The notes below the pieces were generated by a model that was not told where the DNA came from, searched no databases, and saw only the letters and a list, made by a program, of their open reading frames with translations. A stretch of DNA of 64,000 nt from SABI01 sp963676605 (lineage in GTDB: Bacteria > Spirochaetota > Spirochaetia > Sphaerochaetales > Sphaerochaetaceae). Where the stretch lies: contig CAXXSP010000034.1 of assembly GCA_963676605.2 (NCBI GenBank), positions 62,001 to 126,000 of the forward strand. The letters are read 5' to 3'. The translations under genes were made by a program, and so were the position numbers. Shown here piece by piece: positions 8,261-17,415 of the stretch. Numbering within the stretch: the first letter of the stretch is position 1; each line of letters opens with the position of its first letter.

Positions 8261-10099
8261 ATGAATAAATATGTTACACGAAGGATTCAGATAGGATCGA
8301 TTCTGATTGTGGTTGACCTTGCATTGCTCTGGTTCTCCCTCTTCCTCGCCTCCTATGTATCGAATCTGGCCACCAGCTTCTTCAGCGACAACTGGCTTCT
8401 CCTTGCCGCATTTCTTTTTCTTCATGTGGTTGTTCTTTCGATCGCAGGCTTCTATTCCATCAGGCTGGTGGACAGCTCTCTTGAACTGATCACTCTCGGG
8501 GGGATCCCCCTCATCCTGCTCTCTCTGGTCACCTCCATTCTTCTTCTTGTTGTTACCCGGGACTTTTCTCTTGTCCTGAAGACCTATATTCCGTTTGCTA
8601 CCTTCTCTCTCCTATTCCTGCTCGGGTACAGGGTCATCTTCAGATTCACGAAGACCTACCTGTTTTCCCCTCAGCAGTCGAACAAGAATCCGAAAGCTCT
8701 TATCTACGGAGCAGGCGAGATCGGTATGCAGCTTGCACGGCAGCATTACCGGAATAAACTCGGTTACTCTGTCGTCGGTTTTATTGATGACAATCCCGTG
8801 AAACTCTCGATGATTGTCGGGGGAATCAGAGTCCTCGGAGATCTCGAAATGCTCCCTGCCATCATCCGAAGTGTCGATGCCGATATGCTCGTGATCGCCA
8901 TTACTGATCTGAAGAAGGAGAAAATCAGGAAGGCGATGGAAATAGCTGGACGCTTCGGGGTGGAGATGAAGATCATCCCCTCCATGTTCGAGATGGAGGA
9001 GTCGAAGTCGACTGTTGCAGATATCAGAAATATTCAGGTGGAGGACCTGATCGGGCGATCTCCTGTCTCTCTCGATAAGGAGCCGGTCAAACGGATGATA
9101 AGCGGGAAGTCTGTTCTCGTTACGGGGGCAGGCGGTTCAATCGGAAGTGAGATCTGCCGTCAGCTCCTCGAATACGGGACTGAAAAACTCTATCTTCTCG
9201 ACATCGATGAGACCGAGCTGCATGACCTTTCGCTCAGGCTGCACCAGTATCGTCAGGAATTCAGCGAGAAGATCATTCCCATCGTCTGTGATGTCCGTGA
9301 CATGGGGAAGGTGAAAGCCTTGTTCAAGAGCATCTCCTTCGATATCGTCTTCCATGCCGCTGCCTACAAGCATGTTCCCATGATGGAATATTATCCGGAA
9401 GAGGCGATCAAGACCAATATCGTCGGAACCTATAACGTGCTCTCCAATGCGGTTGCCTCAGGTGTTGAGCGATGTATCATCATCAGCACCGATAAAGCTG
9501 TGAATCCCACCAATGTCATGGGGGCCACCAAGCGTGTTGCTGAGCAGATTGCGAGCACCTTGAGTTCTTCTTCCACTGAGATCATCAGTGTCCGCTTCGG
9601 TAACGTACTCGGATCCCGCGGATCGATGCTCCCGCTGTTCATGGAGCAGCTCAGGAACGGACTTCCCATCACCGTTACCGACAGGAGTATCATCCGGTAC
9701 TTCATGACGATCCCTGAAGCCGTTTCACTTGTTTTCCAGGCAGGTGCGCTCGGCAAGGGCGGAGAAGTGATGGTGCTTGAGATGGGAGACCCGGTCAATA
9801 TCTACGAGTTCGCGAAAAAGCTTGTCACCTATTTCGGTGACGGCCGCAGCGATGTTGTGATCACCGGTCTGCGTCCTGGTGAGAAACTCTACGAAGAGAA
9901 ACTCAGTGATGCAGATACAACAATCCCGACCGATAATCCCAAGGTCTACAAGGCTCTGGTCACCAGTAATCTGGATGAAGATGCCATCAGGGAATTCATC
10001 GGTAATTTCGGTACGCTCACTCAGGTTGAGATGGTGGAGGAACTGAAACGGATTGTCCCTGAGTTTGTAAGACCAGCGAACACGGTGGTCGGAGCCTAG
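8261..10099 (+). CDS. Membrane nucleotide-sugar 4,6-dehydratase (CapD/WbpM family)
   Basis: 612 residues. The first about 130 form four membrane helices, then come two Rossmann modules: GAGEIG near residue 150 and GAGGSIG near 288. The second belongs to the extended SDR family that converts UDP-N-acetylglucosamine into a 4-keto-6-deoxy sugar for capsule, O-antigen or glycoprotein glycans. AAYKHVPMME and TNVMGATKR are present; the latter has Met where most SDRs have Tyr, as is typical for WbpM/FlaA1-type enzymes. GTGGAG precedes the ATG. It abuts the NusG-like gene with no spacer, indicating one transcript and a polysaccharide role. Confidence 0.92.
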   Translation: MNKYVTRRIQIGSILIVVDLALLWFSLFLASYVSNLATSFFSDNWLLLAAFLFLHVVVLSIAGFYSIRLVDSSLELITLGGIPLILLSLVTSILLLVVTRDFSLVLKTYIPFATFSLLFLLGYRVIFRFTKTYLFSPQQSNKNPKALIYGAGEIGMQLARQHYRNKLGYSVVGFIDDNPVKLSMIVGGIRVLGDLEMLPAIIRSVDADMLVIAITDLKKEKIRKAMEIAGRFGVEMKIIPSMFEMEESKSTVADIRNIQVEDLIGRSPVSLDKEPVKRMISGKSVLVTGAGGSIGSEICRQLLEYGTEKLYLLDIDETELHDLSLRLHQYRQEFSEKIIPIVCDVRDMGKVKALFKSISFDIVFHAAAYKHVPMMEYYPEEAIKTNIVGTYNVLSNAVASGVERCIIISTDKAVNPTNVMGATKRVAEQIASTLSSSSTEIISVRFGNVLGSRGSMLPLFMEQLRNGLPITVTDRSIIRYFMTIPEAVSLVFQAGALGKGGEVMVLEMGDPVNIYEFAKKLVTYFGDGRSDVVITGLRPGEKLYEEKLSDADTTIPTDNPKVYKALVTSNLDEDAIREFIGNFGTLTQVEMVEELKRIVPEFVRPANTVVGA

Positions 10100-10630
10100 A
10101 TGAAATCATATTGTCTCTATTGTAAAAGCGGTGCGGAGCCGAGAGTTGTCAAATCTCTCGAGAAACGGATGCGCGAAGAACTCATGGAAGATGTCGAAAT
10201 CCTCTATCCGAGCAGGATCATGAATCAGCGGAAGCAGGGAAAATGGAGGAAAGTTCATCAGCCTCTTCTTCCCGGCTATGTCTTTCTCTACCTCGGAGAT
10301 GAAACGGAATTCCCTATGTTCCTTGTACGTGAAGAGAGAAACGCCTATAAAATTCTCAGAAACCTCGACAGGACACTCTCTCTGAAGGGAGGAGATGAAG
10401 AGTACGCCCGATGGGTTTACCGTCATCACGGCCTTATCAAACCGAGTAAGGTGAAGTTCGAAAACGGCCGTCTCGTGAAGGTCATCGATGGGCCGCTGCT
10501 CGATATGACCGGGAAGATCACGAAGGTAGACAGGCATCACAAACGAGTCTACGTATCCTTTATGTTCGGGGGTAAGGAACAGATCATCAACATGAGTATC
10601 GATGACCTTGGAGATGTGAATTCTGACTGA
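10100..10630 (+). CDS. Specialised NusG/RfaH/LoaP-like transcription antiterminator
   Basis: 176 residues, NusG-sized. The N-terminal NGN domain begins KSYCLYCKSGAEPRVVKSLEK, with LLPGYVFLYL as the conserved core. A KOW motif follows (VIDGPLLDMTGKITKVDRHHKRVYV). Its start follows the capD stop directly, which separates it from housekeeping NusG (normally between secE and rplK). Family knowledge: such paralogues bind RNA polymerase and allow read-through of long polysaccharide operons. Here no polysaccharide operon lies downstream; the next gene is an alcohol dehydrogenase after 186 bases. Its target is therefore likely elsewhere, or it acts on its own leader. Confidence 0.85.
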   Translation: MKSYCLYCKSGAEPRVVKSLEKRMREELMEDVEILYPSRIMNQRKQGKWRKVHQPLLPGYVFLYLGDETEFPMFLVREERNAYKILRNLDRTLSLKGGDEEYARWVYRHHGLIKPSKVKFENGRLVKVIDGPLLDMTGKITKVDRHHKRVYVSFMFGGKEQIINMSIDDLGDVNSD

Positions 10631-10662
10631 GCAGCCACCCCTGTGAATTCACTCCTTTTCTG

Positions 10663-10671
10663 TGATATACT
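10663..10671 (+). promoter_or_regulatory. Putative extended -10 promoter upstream of alcohol dehydrogenase
   Basis: TGATATACT gives an extended -10 (TGn plus TATACT at 10666-10671) about 150 bases ahead of the dehydrogenase start. No convincing -35 box is seen. Weak support. Confidence 0.35.
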
Positions 10672-10816
10672 TCTCCCAAGGAAGGGAAGGGGCTGATAGG
10701 TCTTTACTTCCTGGATATGCACCAACTCAGCACTGAAACATGCATTCAATGAGTCTTTTCTTCCCTCCTCCACTGCGTTCTCTGCGGTGATAATCTAACC
10801 TACGGAGGGTTGAGCA

Positions 10817-11995
10817 ATGAACAATTTTTCCTATCATAATCCCACACGGATTATTTTCGGTAAGGGTACGATCTCTGAAGTCGGTTCTCATACGGCACGG
10901 TATGCGAAGAAGATACTTCTTCATTACGGAGGAGGCTCTATCAGGAAGAACGGTGTATATGATACCGTCACGACTTCCCTGCAGGAACAGGGGGTGGAGT
11001 ATGTAGAGCTTTCGGGTGTTGTACCGAACCCGCGTCTCTCTCTGGTGAAAGAGGGGATCGATATCTGTAAGAGAGAGGGAATTTCCTTCATCCTCGCCGT
11101 CGGCGGCGGGTCAGTCATCGATTCTGCGAAAGCCATCGCCTTCGGAGCTCTCCTGAATGATGAGGAGGATGTATGGGACGACTATTACATGAATAAAGAC
11201 TGTTCAGTCACCAAATCCCTCGGCGTCGGCGTAGTGCTCACGATTCCGGCTGCCGGCTCGGAGAGCTCGATCAGCTCCGTCATCACAGATGATGAGAGTA
11301 CACTGAAGAGGGCTGTCAATCAGGAAGCACTGACTCCTCACTTCGCTATCATGGATCCCGAGACCAACTACTCCCTTCCCGACTACCAGAGTGCCTGCGG
11401 GGCTGCCGATATTCTCGCTCACCTGATGGAGCGCTACTTCACCAATGCGAAGTTCAATGATCTTTCCGATGCGTTTCTTGAGGCAGCTATGAGAAATGTG
11501 ATCTCATTCGCTCCGCTTGCACTGATGGATCCGACCGAATACCGTTACAGAGCAGAGCTGATGTGGACAGGAACAATCGCCCATAACGGACTTCTTGATA
11601 GAGGAAGAGTAGGAGACTGGGCGTCTCATGCTATAGAACACGAACTCAGTGGTGTGTATGACATTGCCCATGGGGCAGGACTTGCAATCGTCTTCCCTGC
11701 ATGGATGAAGTATGTCCACAACCATAATATCGACCGTTTCGTGCAGTTTGCTGTACGTGTCTGGAATATCAGCGTGACACTTGATGACAAGGAGACGGTC
11801 GTTGCTCTCGCAATCATCCGGCTTGAGGAATTCTTCCGCTCTATAGGGCTTCCTGTAAGACTGAGTGACGCAGGGATCGGAGAGAAGGATATTCCTCTTA
11901 TGGCGGCGAATCTCATGAAAGGAAGTGACGGGGCAGGTACCTTCGTCCATCTTGTAGCCGAAGATGTGGAAAAGATACTCCGCCTCGCCCTGTGA
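10817..11995 (+). CDS. Iron-containing alcohol dehydrogenase
   Basis: 392 residues, normal for the family III (Fe-ADH) enzymes such as YqhD and butanol dehydrogenases. It interconverts an aldehyde and alcohol with NAD(P)H. The nucleotide-binding GGGSVIDSAKAIA, the metal-ligand regions CGAADILAHLMERYF and WASHAIEHELSGVYDIAHGAGLAI, and the N-terminal FHNP-like start (NFSYHNPTRIIFGKG) are present. GGAGGGTTGAGC supports the start. It is probably fermentative (ethanol or butanol formation, or aldehyde detoxification); the substrate is not predictable. Confidence 0.92.
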   Translation: MNNFSYHNPTRIIFGKGTISEVGSHTARYAKKILLHYGGGSIRKNGVYDTVTTSLQEQGVEYVELSGVVPNPRLSLVKEGIDICKREGISFILAVGGGSVIDSAKAIAFGALLNDEEDVWDDYYMNKDCSVTKSLGVGVVLTIPAAGSESSISSVITDDESTLKRAVNQEALTPHFAIMDPETNYSLPDYQSACGAADILAHLMERYFTNAKFNDLSDAFLEAAMRNVISFAPLALMDPTEYRYRAELMWTGTIAHNGLLDRGRVGDWASHAIEHELSGVYDIAHGAGLAIVFPAWMKYVHNHNIDRFVQFAVRVWNISVTLDDKETVVALAIIRLEEFFRSIGLPVRLSDAGIGEKDIPLMAANLMKGSDGAGTFVHLVAEDVEKILRLAL

Positions 11996-11998
11996 GGA

Positions 11999-12253
11999 CT
12001 AGGCCTCTATCTTAACCATCTTGAGAGCACCGAAGGCGCAGTAGCGGGTGCATATACCGCAGTCTGTACACTTCATTTTGTTCACGACGGGTGCCTTGAA
12101 GCCTTTCTGGCGCAGGGCACCGTTCGGGCATGATCGTATTGCAGGACACTTATGGTTCTGAGGGCAACGGTGTGCCCTTACTTTCATTTCTTTCGGCACA
12201 GGTTCGTTCTTGATAAAACTGATCAGAGACCCGAGGACATCTTTAAAAGCCAT
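11999..12253 (-). CDS. Small ferredoxin-like 4Fe-4S protein
   Basis: 84 residues from the ATG at 12253, chosen because GAAGGA lies upstream on the minus strand. The C-terminus has one canonical 4Fe-4S motif (CTDCGICTRYC). The middle has a second cysteine cluster of unusual spacing (CPQNHKC, CPAIRSC, CPNGAL) that could hold another cluster or a metal. It is a probable small electron carrier. It is convergent with the neighbouring alcohol dehydrogenase, three bases apart, but a redox link is only suggestive. Confidence 0.75.
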   Translation of the reverse strand: MAFKDVLGSLISFIKNEPVPKEMKVRAHRCPQNHKCPAIRSCPNGALRQKGFKAPVVNKMKCTDCGICTRYCAFGALKMVKIEA

Positions 12254-12326
12254 AGCGTTGTTTTTCCTTCTATCGCAGAGTGGAAGGAAGTATAACAGGG
12301 ACGAAAAGTATCTGTTGGTGATAATG

Positions 12327-13382
12327 TCACGGACGAAGGAATTCTTCCCGTATGGTGTTGAATTCCTCACTGATCTCCCGGAAGGCAGAAAGGACAAGAG
12401 GGTTGAAGTGCGAGGGAGAGGTCCTTTCATCCCCTTCGAGAATGATCCGTACCGCCTTATCGTGTGAGAAAGCCTTCTTATACTGACGCTCGGAAACCAG
12501 TGCATCATACACATCAACCAGTGCAACAACAGCCGCACTGGGCGGAATATGCTCTCCGCTTATCCCTGCCGGATACCCTGAGCCATCATACTTCTCATGA
12601 TGGTAGAGGCATATCTCATATGCCTTCTCTAAAAGAGGGTTGCTGCCGATCATCTCTATCGTTGTTTGTATCGCCTCCGCACCGCGGAGGGTGTGCTGCT
12701 TCATGATCTCCCATTCCTCAGCACTCAATGCTCCCTTCTTCGTGAGTATCGCGTCAGGCACGGAGACCTTCCCGATATCGTGGAGGGCGGAAGCCTGGGC
12801 AAGGAGAGAAACTTCCTCCTCTGATAGAAATTTAGGGTGTCTTGCTGCTATATGGGATGCAAGGACGGCGGTATAGCGCTGGGTCTTGAAGATATGTTCT
12901 CCGGTTGTTCTGTCCCGTGATTCCGCGAGGTAGGCTACCGCCTGGATTACGGAGTCTCTGGTGTGGGTGATTTCTTCTGTTCTCTCCTGCACCATGCGCT
13001 CCAGGTTCTTTCTATGGGTGCTCAGTTCTAGATGGAGAGCAACTCTCTTCTTCACGATCTCGGTATGAAAAGGTTTCGTGATGTAGTCGACAGCTCCCGA
13101 ATTAAGTCCTCGCACCTGATCTGCGGTCTGATCCATACCGGAAGCGAAAATGACGGGAATCCTTTTCAGTTCGTCACGTGAGATAAGGGTGTCAAGAAAT
13201 TCATAACCGCTCATCCCCGGAAGCATAGCATCGAGTATGATGAGATCAGGGATGACGGTCTCAAGGATATGTAATGCTTTTTCCGCATCGATGGCGACGA
13301 GAAGTGAGTGGGAATCTTCAAGGGAAGATACAAGCAGATCGATATGGAAGGGAGAGTCTTCTACAATAAGTATGGTACTCAT
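12327..13382 (-). CDS. Response regulator with HD-GYP domain (c-di-GMP phosphodiesterase)
   Basis: 351 residues: receiver domain at about 1-120 (acidic pair in VEDSPF, phospho-Asp in LIILDAMLPGMSG) and HD-GYP domain at about 150-330. The HD signature ALHDIGKVSVPD and the downstream HHEKYDGSGYPAGISG are intact, so a phosphodiesterase active on cyclic di-GMP is expected. It overlaps the end of the hybrid histidine kinase by four bases (ATGA), so the two are translated together and the kinase is its probable phosphodonor. Possible role: lowering c-di-GMP, and so motility or attachment, in response to the kinase signal. Confidence 0.93.
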   Translation of the reverse strand: MSTILIVEDSPFHIDLLVSSLEDSHSLLVAIDAEKALHILETVIPDLIILDAMLPGMSGYEFLDTLISRDELKRIPVIFASGMDQTADQVRGLNSGAVDYITKPFHTEIVKKRVALHLELSTHRKNLERMVQERTEEITHTRDSVIQAVAYLAESRDRTTGEHIFKTQRYTAVLASHIAARHPKFLSEEEVSLLAQASALHDIGKVSVPDAILTKKGALSAEEWEIMKQHTLRGAEAIQTTIEMIGSNPLLEKAYEICLYHHEKYDGSGYPAGISGEHIPPSAAVVALVDVYDALVSERQYKKAFSHDKAVRIILEGDERTSPSHFNPLVLSAFREISEEFNTIREEFLRP

Positions 13383-16300
13383 GAATTCTCCCCTTCTCCT
13401 GATAATGTATCCAGCAGGTTCTGTATGATTGTTTCCGCACTGAGGAAGTTATAGGCGAGGATGAATTCTTCCGCTTCCTCGATTCTCTGGGCAGTTCTCT
13501 GGGGAAGCTCGAAGCCCTGAATCTCTTTCAGTGCCTGCTTCACATGCTGAATGTCACCGATGGAACAGCCTTTCAGCATCGTTTCAAGGAGTGAGATGAC
13601 TTCACTCAATCTCATCTCTTCCTTCGTGTGTTTCTCGACGTTTCTGGTTATATACGGAGAATCCTCCACAGCCTGCAGTGCATAGGAGAACGAGGAAAGG
13701 AAAGCCCGTTCCGTCTCTTCAAGCCCATGATCACTTCCGCTGAGAAGTATCGTCTCAAGCCGTGTCGCGAGTTGGGACAGATCCTCTGCTCCGAGACTGG
13801 AGGCGATAGACTTCACTGAGTGTACAAACCGGATACGGTCCTCACTGCGAGCAGATGCCTCTTCATACAGAGTTCGGAAGGAGTTGTATCCGTCATAGAA
13901 TTTTCTGATCAGTCTGATATAGACATCCTTATTGTAGTCGAGAAGGGCGAGCCCTTTGTTCACATTAAAGCCCTGAATACTGACTGATTCTCTCTCTCCT
14001 GACGTTCCCTCCGGTGTTCCTTCTTCAGCTGTCTGAGATGGTATGTACTGGAGGAGCACTCCATAGAGATCCTCTTTCTGGATCGGCTTCGCAAGATACT
14101 CATCCATACCCGCCAGGATACACTTCTCTCTCTCCTCGAAGGTCGCGTTGGCTGTGACGGCGATGATCGGAACCTGAGCATCCAGTCCACGGATGAGTTT
14201 TGCGGTTTCATATCCATCGATGCCCGGCATGATGATATCGAGGAGGATCACATCGAAGTGTTCCTTTTTCACCATATTCACCGCTTCAAATCCGCTGGAG
14301 GCGACGGCACTGGAGGCCCCCACCTGATCAAGCATGTAGATAAGGATCTCCTGATTGATCTCTATATCCTCGACGACGAGTACATGAAGAGGGGCGAGGA
14401 CTGAGAATGTGCTGTAGTTGAAAGAAGTGTCCCTCTGGAGCTTCTCCCCGGTTGCATTGATCTGTGCAATAACCGTCTCCGCATCAAGCGGGGTGGTGAA
14501 CCGGTTGTCGAATAGCCGGTATCTCTCATCAAGACCCTTGAAGGATGCCGCATTCACGGAAGTCAGTATGATCTGGTGGGAGATATGCTTTCCCTCACTC
14601 CTGCACAGCCTCAGGATTTCGAGAGCTCGATCGTGTATCATCGTGATATCAATGAAACAAAGTGCGTAGGGATGACCGGCCTCACCCACCTTCCTGAGGA
14701 AGAGATCGAAATCCTCTTTCTCTGTGATGATGTCAGGATGGAAGGAGAGGGAGGAGAGGAGCTGAGAGGAAAGCTGTGCCATCCGTATGTCTGAATCTAC
14801 GACAGCAACTCTCGCCCCTTCCCAGGTGGCATCCAGGCTCTCAGGAATTGCAGACGAGCCTGCGATCTTCAGAGGAAGATCGAGGATGAAGGAGCTGCCG
14901 TTTCCGAGGGAACTTTCGATACGGATCGTTCCGTCCATGCTCTGGGCGAGGGATTTTACAATCGGGAGCCCTAAACCGGATGAGTGAAGGTCTTGAGAAC
15001 CGGAGGTTCCGGTGGAATAGAACGGTGTGAAGAGCTTGTCGATATTTTCCTGGGGGATTCCGATACCGGTATCACTCACTGAGATCTCCACCTGATAGAT
15101 TTCCCCCTTCGTGACCGGGCATACAGCCTGAATGGAGATACTTCCCTCATCAGTAAATTTGATTGCGTTCCCTATGAGATTATTCAGTATCTGCCCGATA
15201 CGCACGGGATCTCCGAGGAGGAGAGGTGGAATCCTCCTATCCACATTGTAGGTGATCTGCAGCTGCTTTCTCTCGGCATCCTGCTTGAATGCTTCTGCTG
15301 CATAGGTGATGACAGATTTGAGGGAGAACGTGGTTTCCCTGAACTCTATTTCCGAGTTGCTGATTTTCGAGAAATCCAGTATATCCTTGACGAGATCTAT
15401 CAGGAAGGTGCTGCTTGAACGGATAACTTCGCTGTACCGTCTCTGCTGATCGGTAAGGTGTGTGTCAAGGAGCATATGGGTCATCCCGAGGACTGAATTG
15501 ATCGAGTTCCTGATCTCATGACTCACCTTAGCGAAAAAGATAGAGAGATCCTTATTGGAGGTCTCCCTCTCTATCGCGAGGGTTTCCGCCTTAAGCTTCA
15601 ACTCGACCAGTTCTTTCGTGAACTCGTTCCGTGCAAGGACTTCTGCGAGGTTGTTCGCGAAGTAACGGAGGAGCTGCTGTTCTTCGAGTGTCCACTCCAT
15701 ATTGCTTCTTACCGCATCGAATCCCATAAAACCGTAGTTCTTCTCTCGTGCAAGGAGGGGGACGAACTGGATGGATTTCACAGACTGTGCAAGAAGAATC
15801 TCCCTCTCTGCCGCATAGTTGTAATCCATCTTTTCGACTTCGCGGAAGTACCGGTTTTTTCCTCCCTCCAGATCCTTTACCAGGTTCGGGAAGATATCCT
15901 TGGGAAGCTGCTGGAGGTTCTCCTTTTCTTCCGTAATCCCTTCGGCAACCCACTCGTGGGTATTGTCCATTGTCTCGCCTTCCCGGTAGAGAAACACGTA
16001 GGAACGGTCGGCGCCGCTGAATTCTCCGAGAAGTCTGAGAGCTCTGTCGATATCGCTATCAAGGCTCTCCTCCGTTGAGCGGAAGATGAAGCTGGTGAGA
16101 TCGAACAGGAGGTTCTCGAAAGAAATCTTGCGCTCGAGAAGTCTCTGTGATTTCTCGATCTCACCTGTATCGATGAGAGAAGTGATGAGGCATTCATCAC
16201 CTGAAGAGGTATAGGAATTGCAGGTATAGCAGCGGACACTCAGCACGTTTCCCGTCTTCGTCGATAGGGAGGATTCCTTTCCGTTCTCTATCGAGAAGGT

Positions 16301-17158
16301 CGGCAGCAGGGTCATGATAGACTCTCCACTCATCAGAGAGGAGTCCTTTCCTGTAATGTCACAGAGCCGCTTGGAGAGTTCAAGGATGTTATGATCAGCA
16401 GAGTGAGTTACATACCCAAGGAACAGCGTGTCCTTCAGGGGGGAGGGGAAGGCTGAAACCGTTGTGATATCCTTCACTGCAAAGATGAACTGTATATCGC
16501 CGGTTCGCATATGCTCGCTGCAGGTGATCCTGTAGCGTCTGGGGTCATCGGCAAGGGGTGAATGGTAGAAGATGGAAGAACTCTCATGTCTGTCGCGTAC
16601 CGTATGCAGGAGATCCATGAGAGGCTCAGCGAACTCTTTTCCGTACACTTCTTCAATCGTTCTGCCCACGTAGCTTTCGCCACCGAGGAGGACGATACCG
16701 GTACGGTCGGTGACGACCTCCGTTATGATTCCGGATGCATCAGCGACTCCGATGAAATCATACTCGCTCGTGACTATTGTGCGCTGGAAGAGTTCCTGTG
16801 ACTTTTCTTCTGTGATATCACGGGAAGTGACAAGTAGTCTGTCACTATCGGGATCAGAGATAATCATGACTGAGTAGTACCTGCCACTCTCGGCATGAGA
16901 ATATTCGAAGGAGAGCGGCATTCGTTTAAAATTCTGCTCAGAGAGAATGATCTGCCAGGGATATGACGGAGGAGCTTTTCTTATGAATTCCTGAACAGAC
17001 ATAGGAAACAGGTTCTCAGGCGAGAACCCGCAGATATCGCGGGCATGCTCATTCACCGATAGGACGATAATTCCCTCATTCTTCTCATCCTGCCGGCAGG
17101 TGAGTAAAGCTATTTCCTTTTTGAGGGGAGTCTTTTCCTGTGTTGGTTCCTGGGGCAT
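13379..17158 (-). CDS. Large hybrid sensor histidine kinase with two receivers and Hpt domain
   Basis: 1259 residues from the ATG at 17158, preferred over the upstream TTG because GGAG sits seven bases before it. No membrane helix is seen, so it is cytoplasmic. In order: two or three PAS-like domains (about 20-340), a GAF-type domain (about 360-520), HisKA with His547 (KVSHEIRNSINSVLG), HATPase (NLIGNAIKFTDEG, DTGIGIPQE, SSGLGLPIVKSL), a first receiver that looks degenerate, a second intact receiver (VVEDIEINQE, VILLDIIMPGIDG) and a C-terminal Hpt domain (FVHSVKSIASSLGAE). A phosphorelay within one protein is implied. It is translationally coupled to the HD-GYP regulator. Confidence 0.93.
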   Translation of the reverse strand: MPQEPTQEKTPLKKEIALLTCRQDEKNEGIIVLSVNEHARDICGFSPENLFPMSVQEFIRKAPPSYPWQIILSEQNFKRMPLSFEYSHAESGRYYSVMIISDPDSDRLLVTSRDITEEKSQELFQRTIVTSEYDFIGVADASGIITEVVTDRTGIVLLGGESYVGRTIEEVYGKEFAEPLMDLLHTVRDRHESSSIFYHSPLADDPRRYRITCSEHMRTGDIQFIFAVKDITTVSAFPSPLKDTLFLGYVTHSADHNILELSKRLCDITGKDSSLMSGESIMTLLPTFSIENGKESSLSTKTGNVLSVRCYTCNSYTSSGDECLITSLIDTGEIEKSQRLLERKISFENLLFDLTSFIFRSTEESLDSDIDRALRLLGEFSGADRSYVFLYREGETMDNTHEWVAEGITEEKENLQQLPKDIFPNLVKDLEGGKNRYFREVEKMDYNYAAEREILLAQSVKSIQFVPLLAREKNYGFMGFDAVRSNMEWTLEEQQLLRYFANNLAEVLARNEFTKELVELKLKAETLAIERETSNKDLSIFFAKVSHEIRNSINSVLGMTHMLLDTHLTDQQRRYSEVIRSSSTFLIDLVKDILDFSKISNSEIEFRETTFSLKSVITYAAEAFKQDAERKQLQITYNVDRRIPPLLLGDPVRIGQILNNLIGNAIKFTDEGSISIQAVCPVTKGEIYQVEISVSDTGIGIPQENIDKLFTPFYSTGTSGSQDLHSSGLGLPIVKSLAQSMDGTIRIESSLGNGSSFILDLPLKIAGSSAIPESLDATWEGARVAVVDSDIRMAQLSSQLLSSLSFHPDIITEKEDFDLFLRKVGEAGHPYALCFIDITMIHDRALEILRLCRSEGKHISHQIILTSVNAASFKGLDERYRLFDNRFTTPLDAETVIAQINATGEKLQRDTSFNYSTFSVLAPLHVLVVEDIEINQEILIYMLDQVGASSAVASSGFEAVNMVKKEHFDVILLDIIMPGIDGYETAKLIRGLDAQVPIIAVTANATFEEREKCILAGMDEYLAKPIQKEDLYGVLLQYIPSQTAEEGTPEGTSGERESVSIQGFNVNKGLALLDYNKDVYIRLIRKFYDGYNSFRTLYEEASARSEDRIRFVHSVKSIASSLGAEDLSQLATRLETILLSGSDHGLEETERAFLSSFSYALQAVEDSPYITRNVEKHTKEEMRLSEVISLLETMLKGCSIGDIQHVKQALKEIQGFELPQRTAQRIEEAEEFILAYNFLSAETIIQNLLDTLSGEGENS

Positions 17159-17415
17159 CACTTCTCCATATGACAAACGTTATGCGTCTTTATATCGTAA
17201 ATGACTTGCACCCATCATGCAAGTAGATCGTGGTAAAAAGAAGATTGTTACTGTTCGGTCATACTCCATCAGCATAAGGAATTATAACTCTATTGCTACT
17301 TTAATTATTTTTATCGAAACACATATATTCCCAAAGACTTCGACGTTCTACAGGCTGTTCCGGTTTTCTCTTCCTGTACGGACACTCCAGAAAGAGGTCT
17401 CAGAGAGGATCCACC

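Noticed and set aside
17177..17415. Possible small gene in the plus strand (17217-17489)
   Set aside because: The frame runs into the 3-prime end of the MscS gene, lacks a ribosome-binding site and has no recognisable domain.
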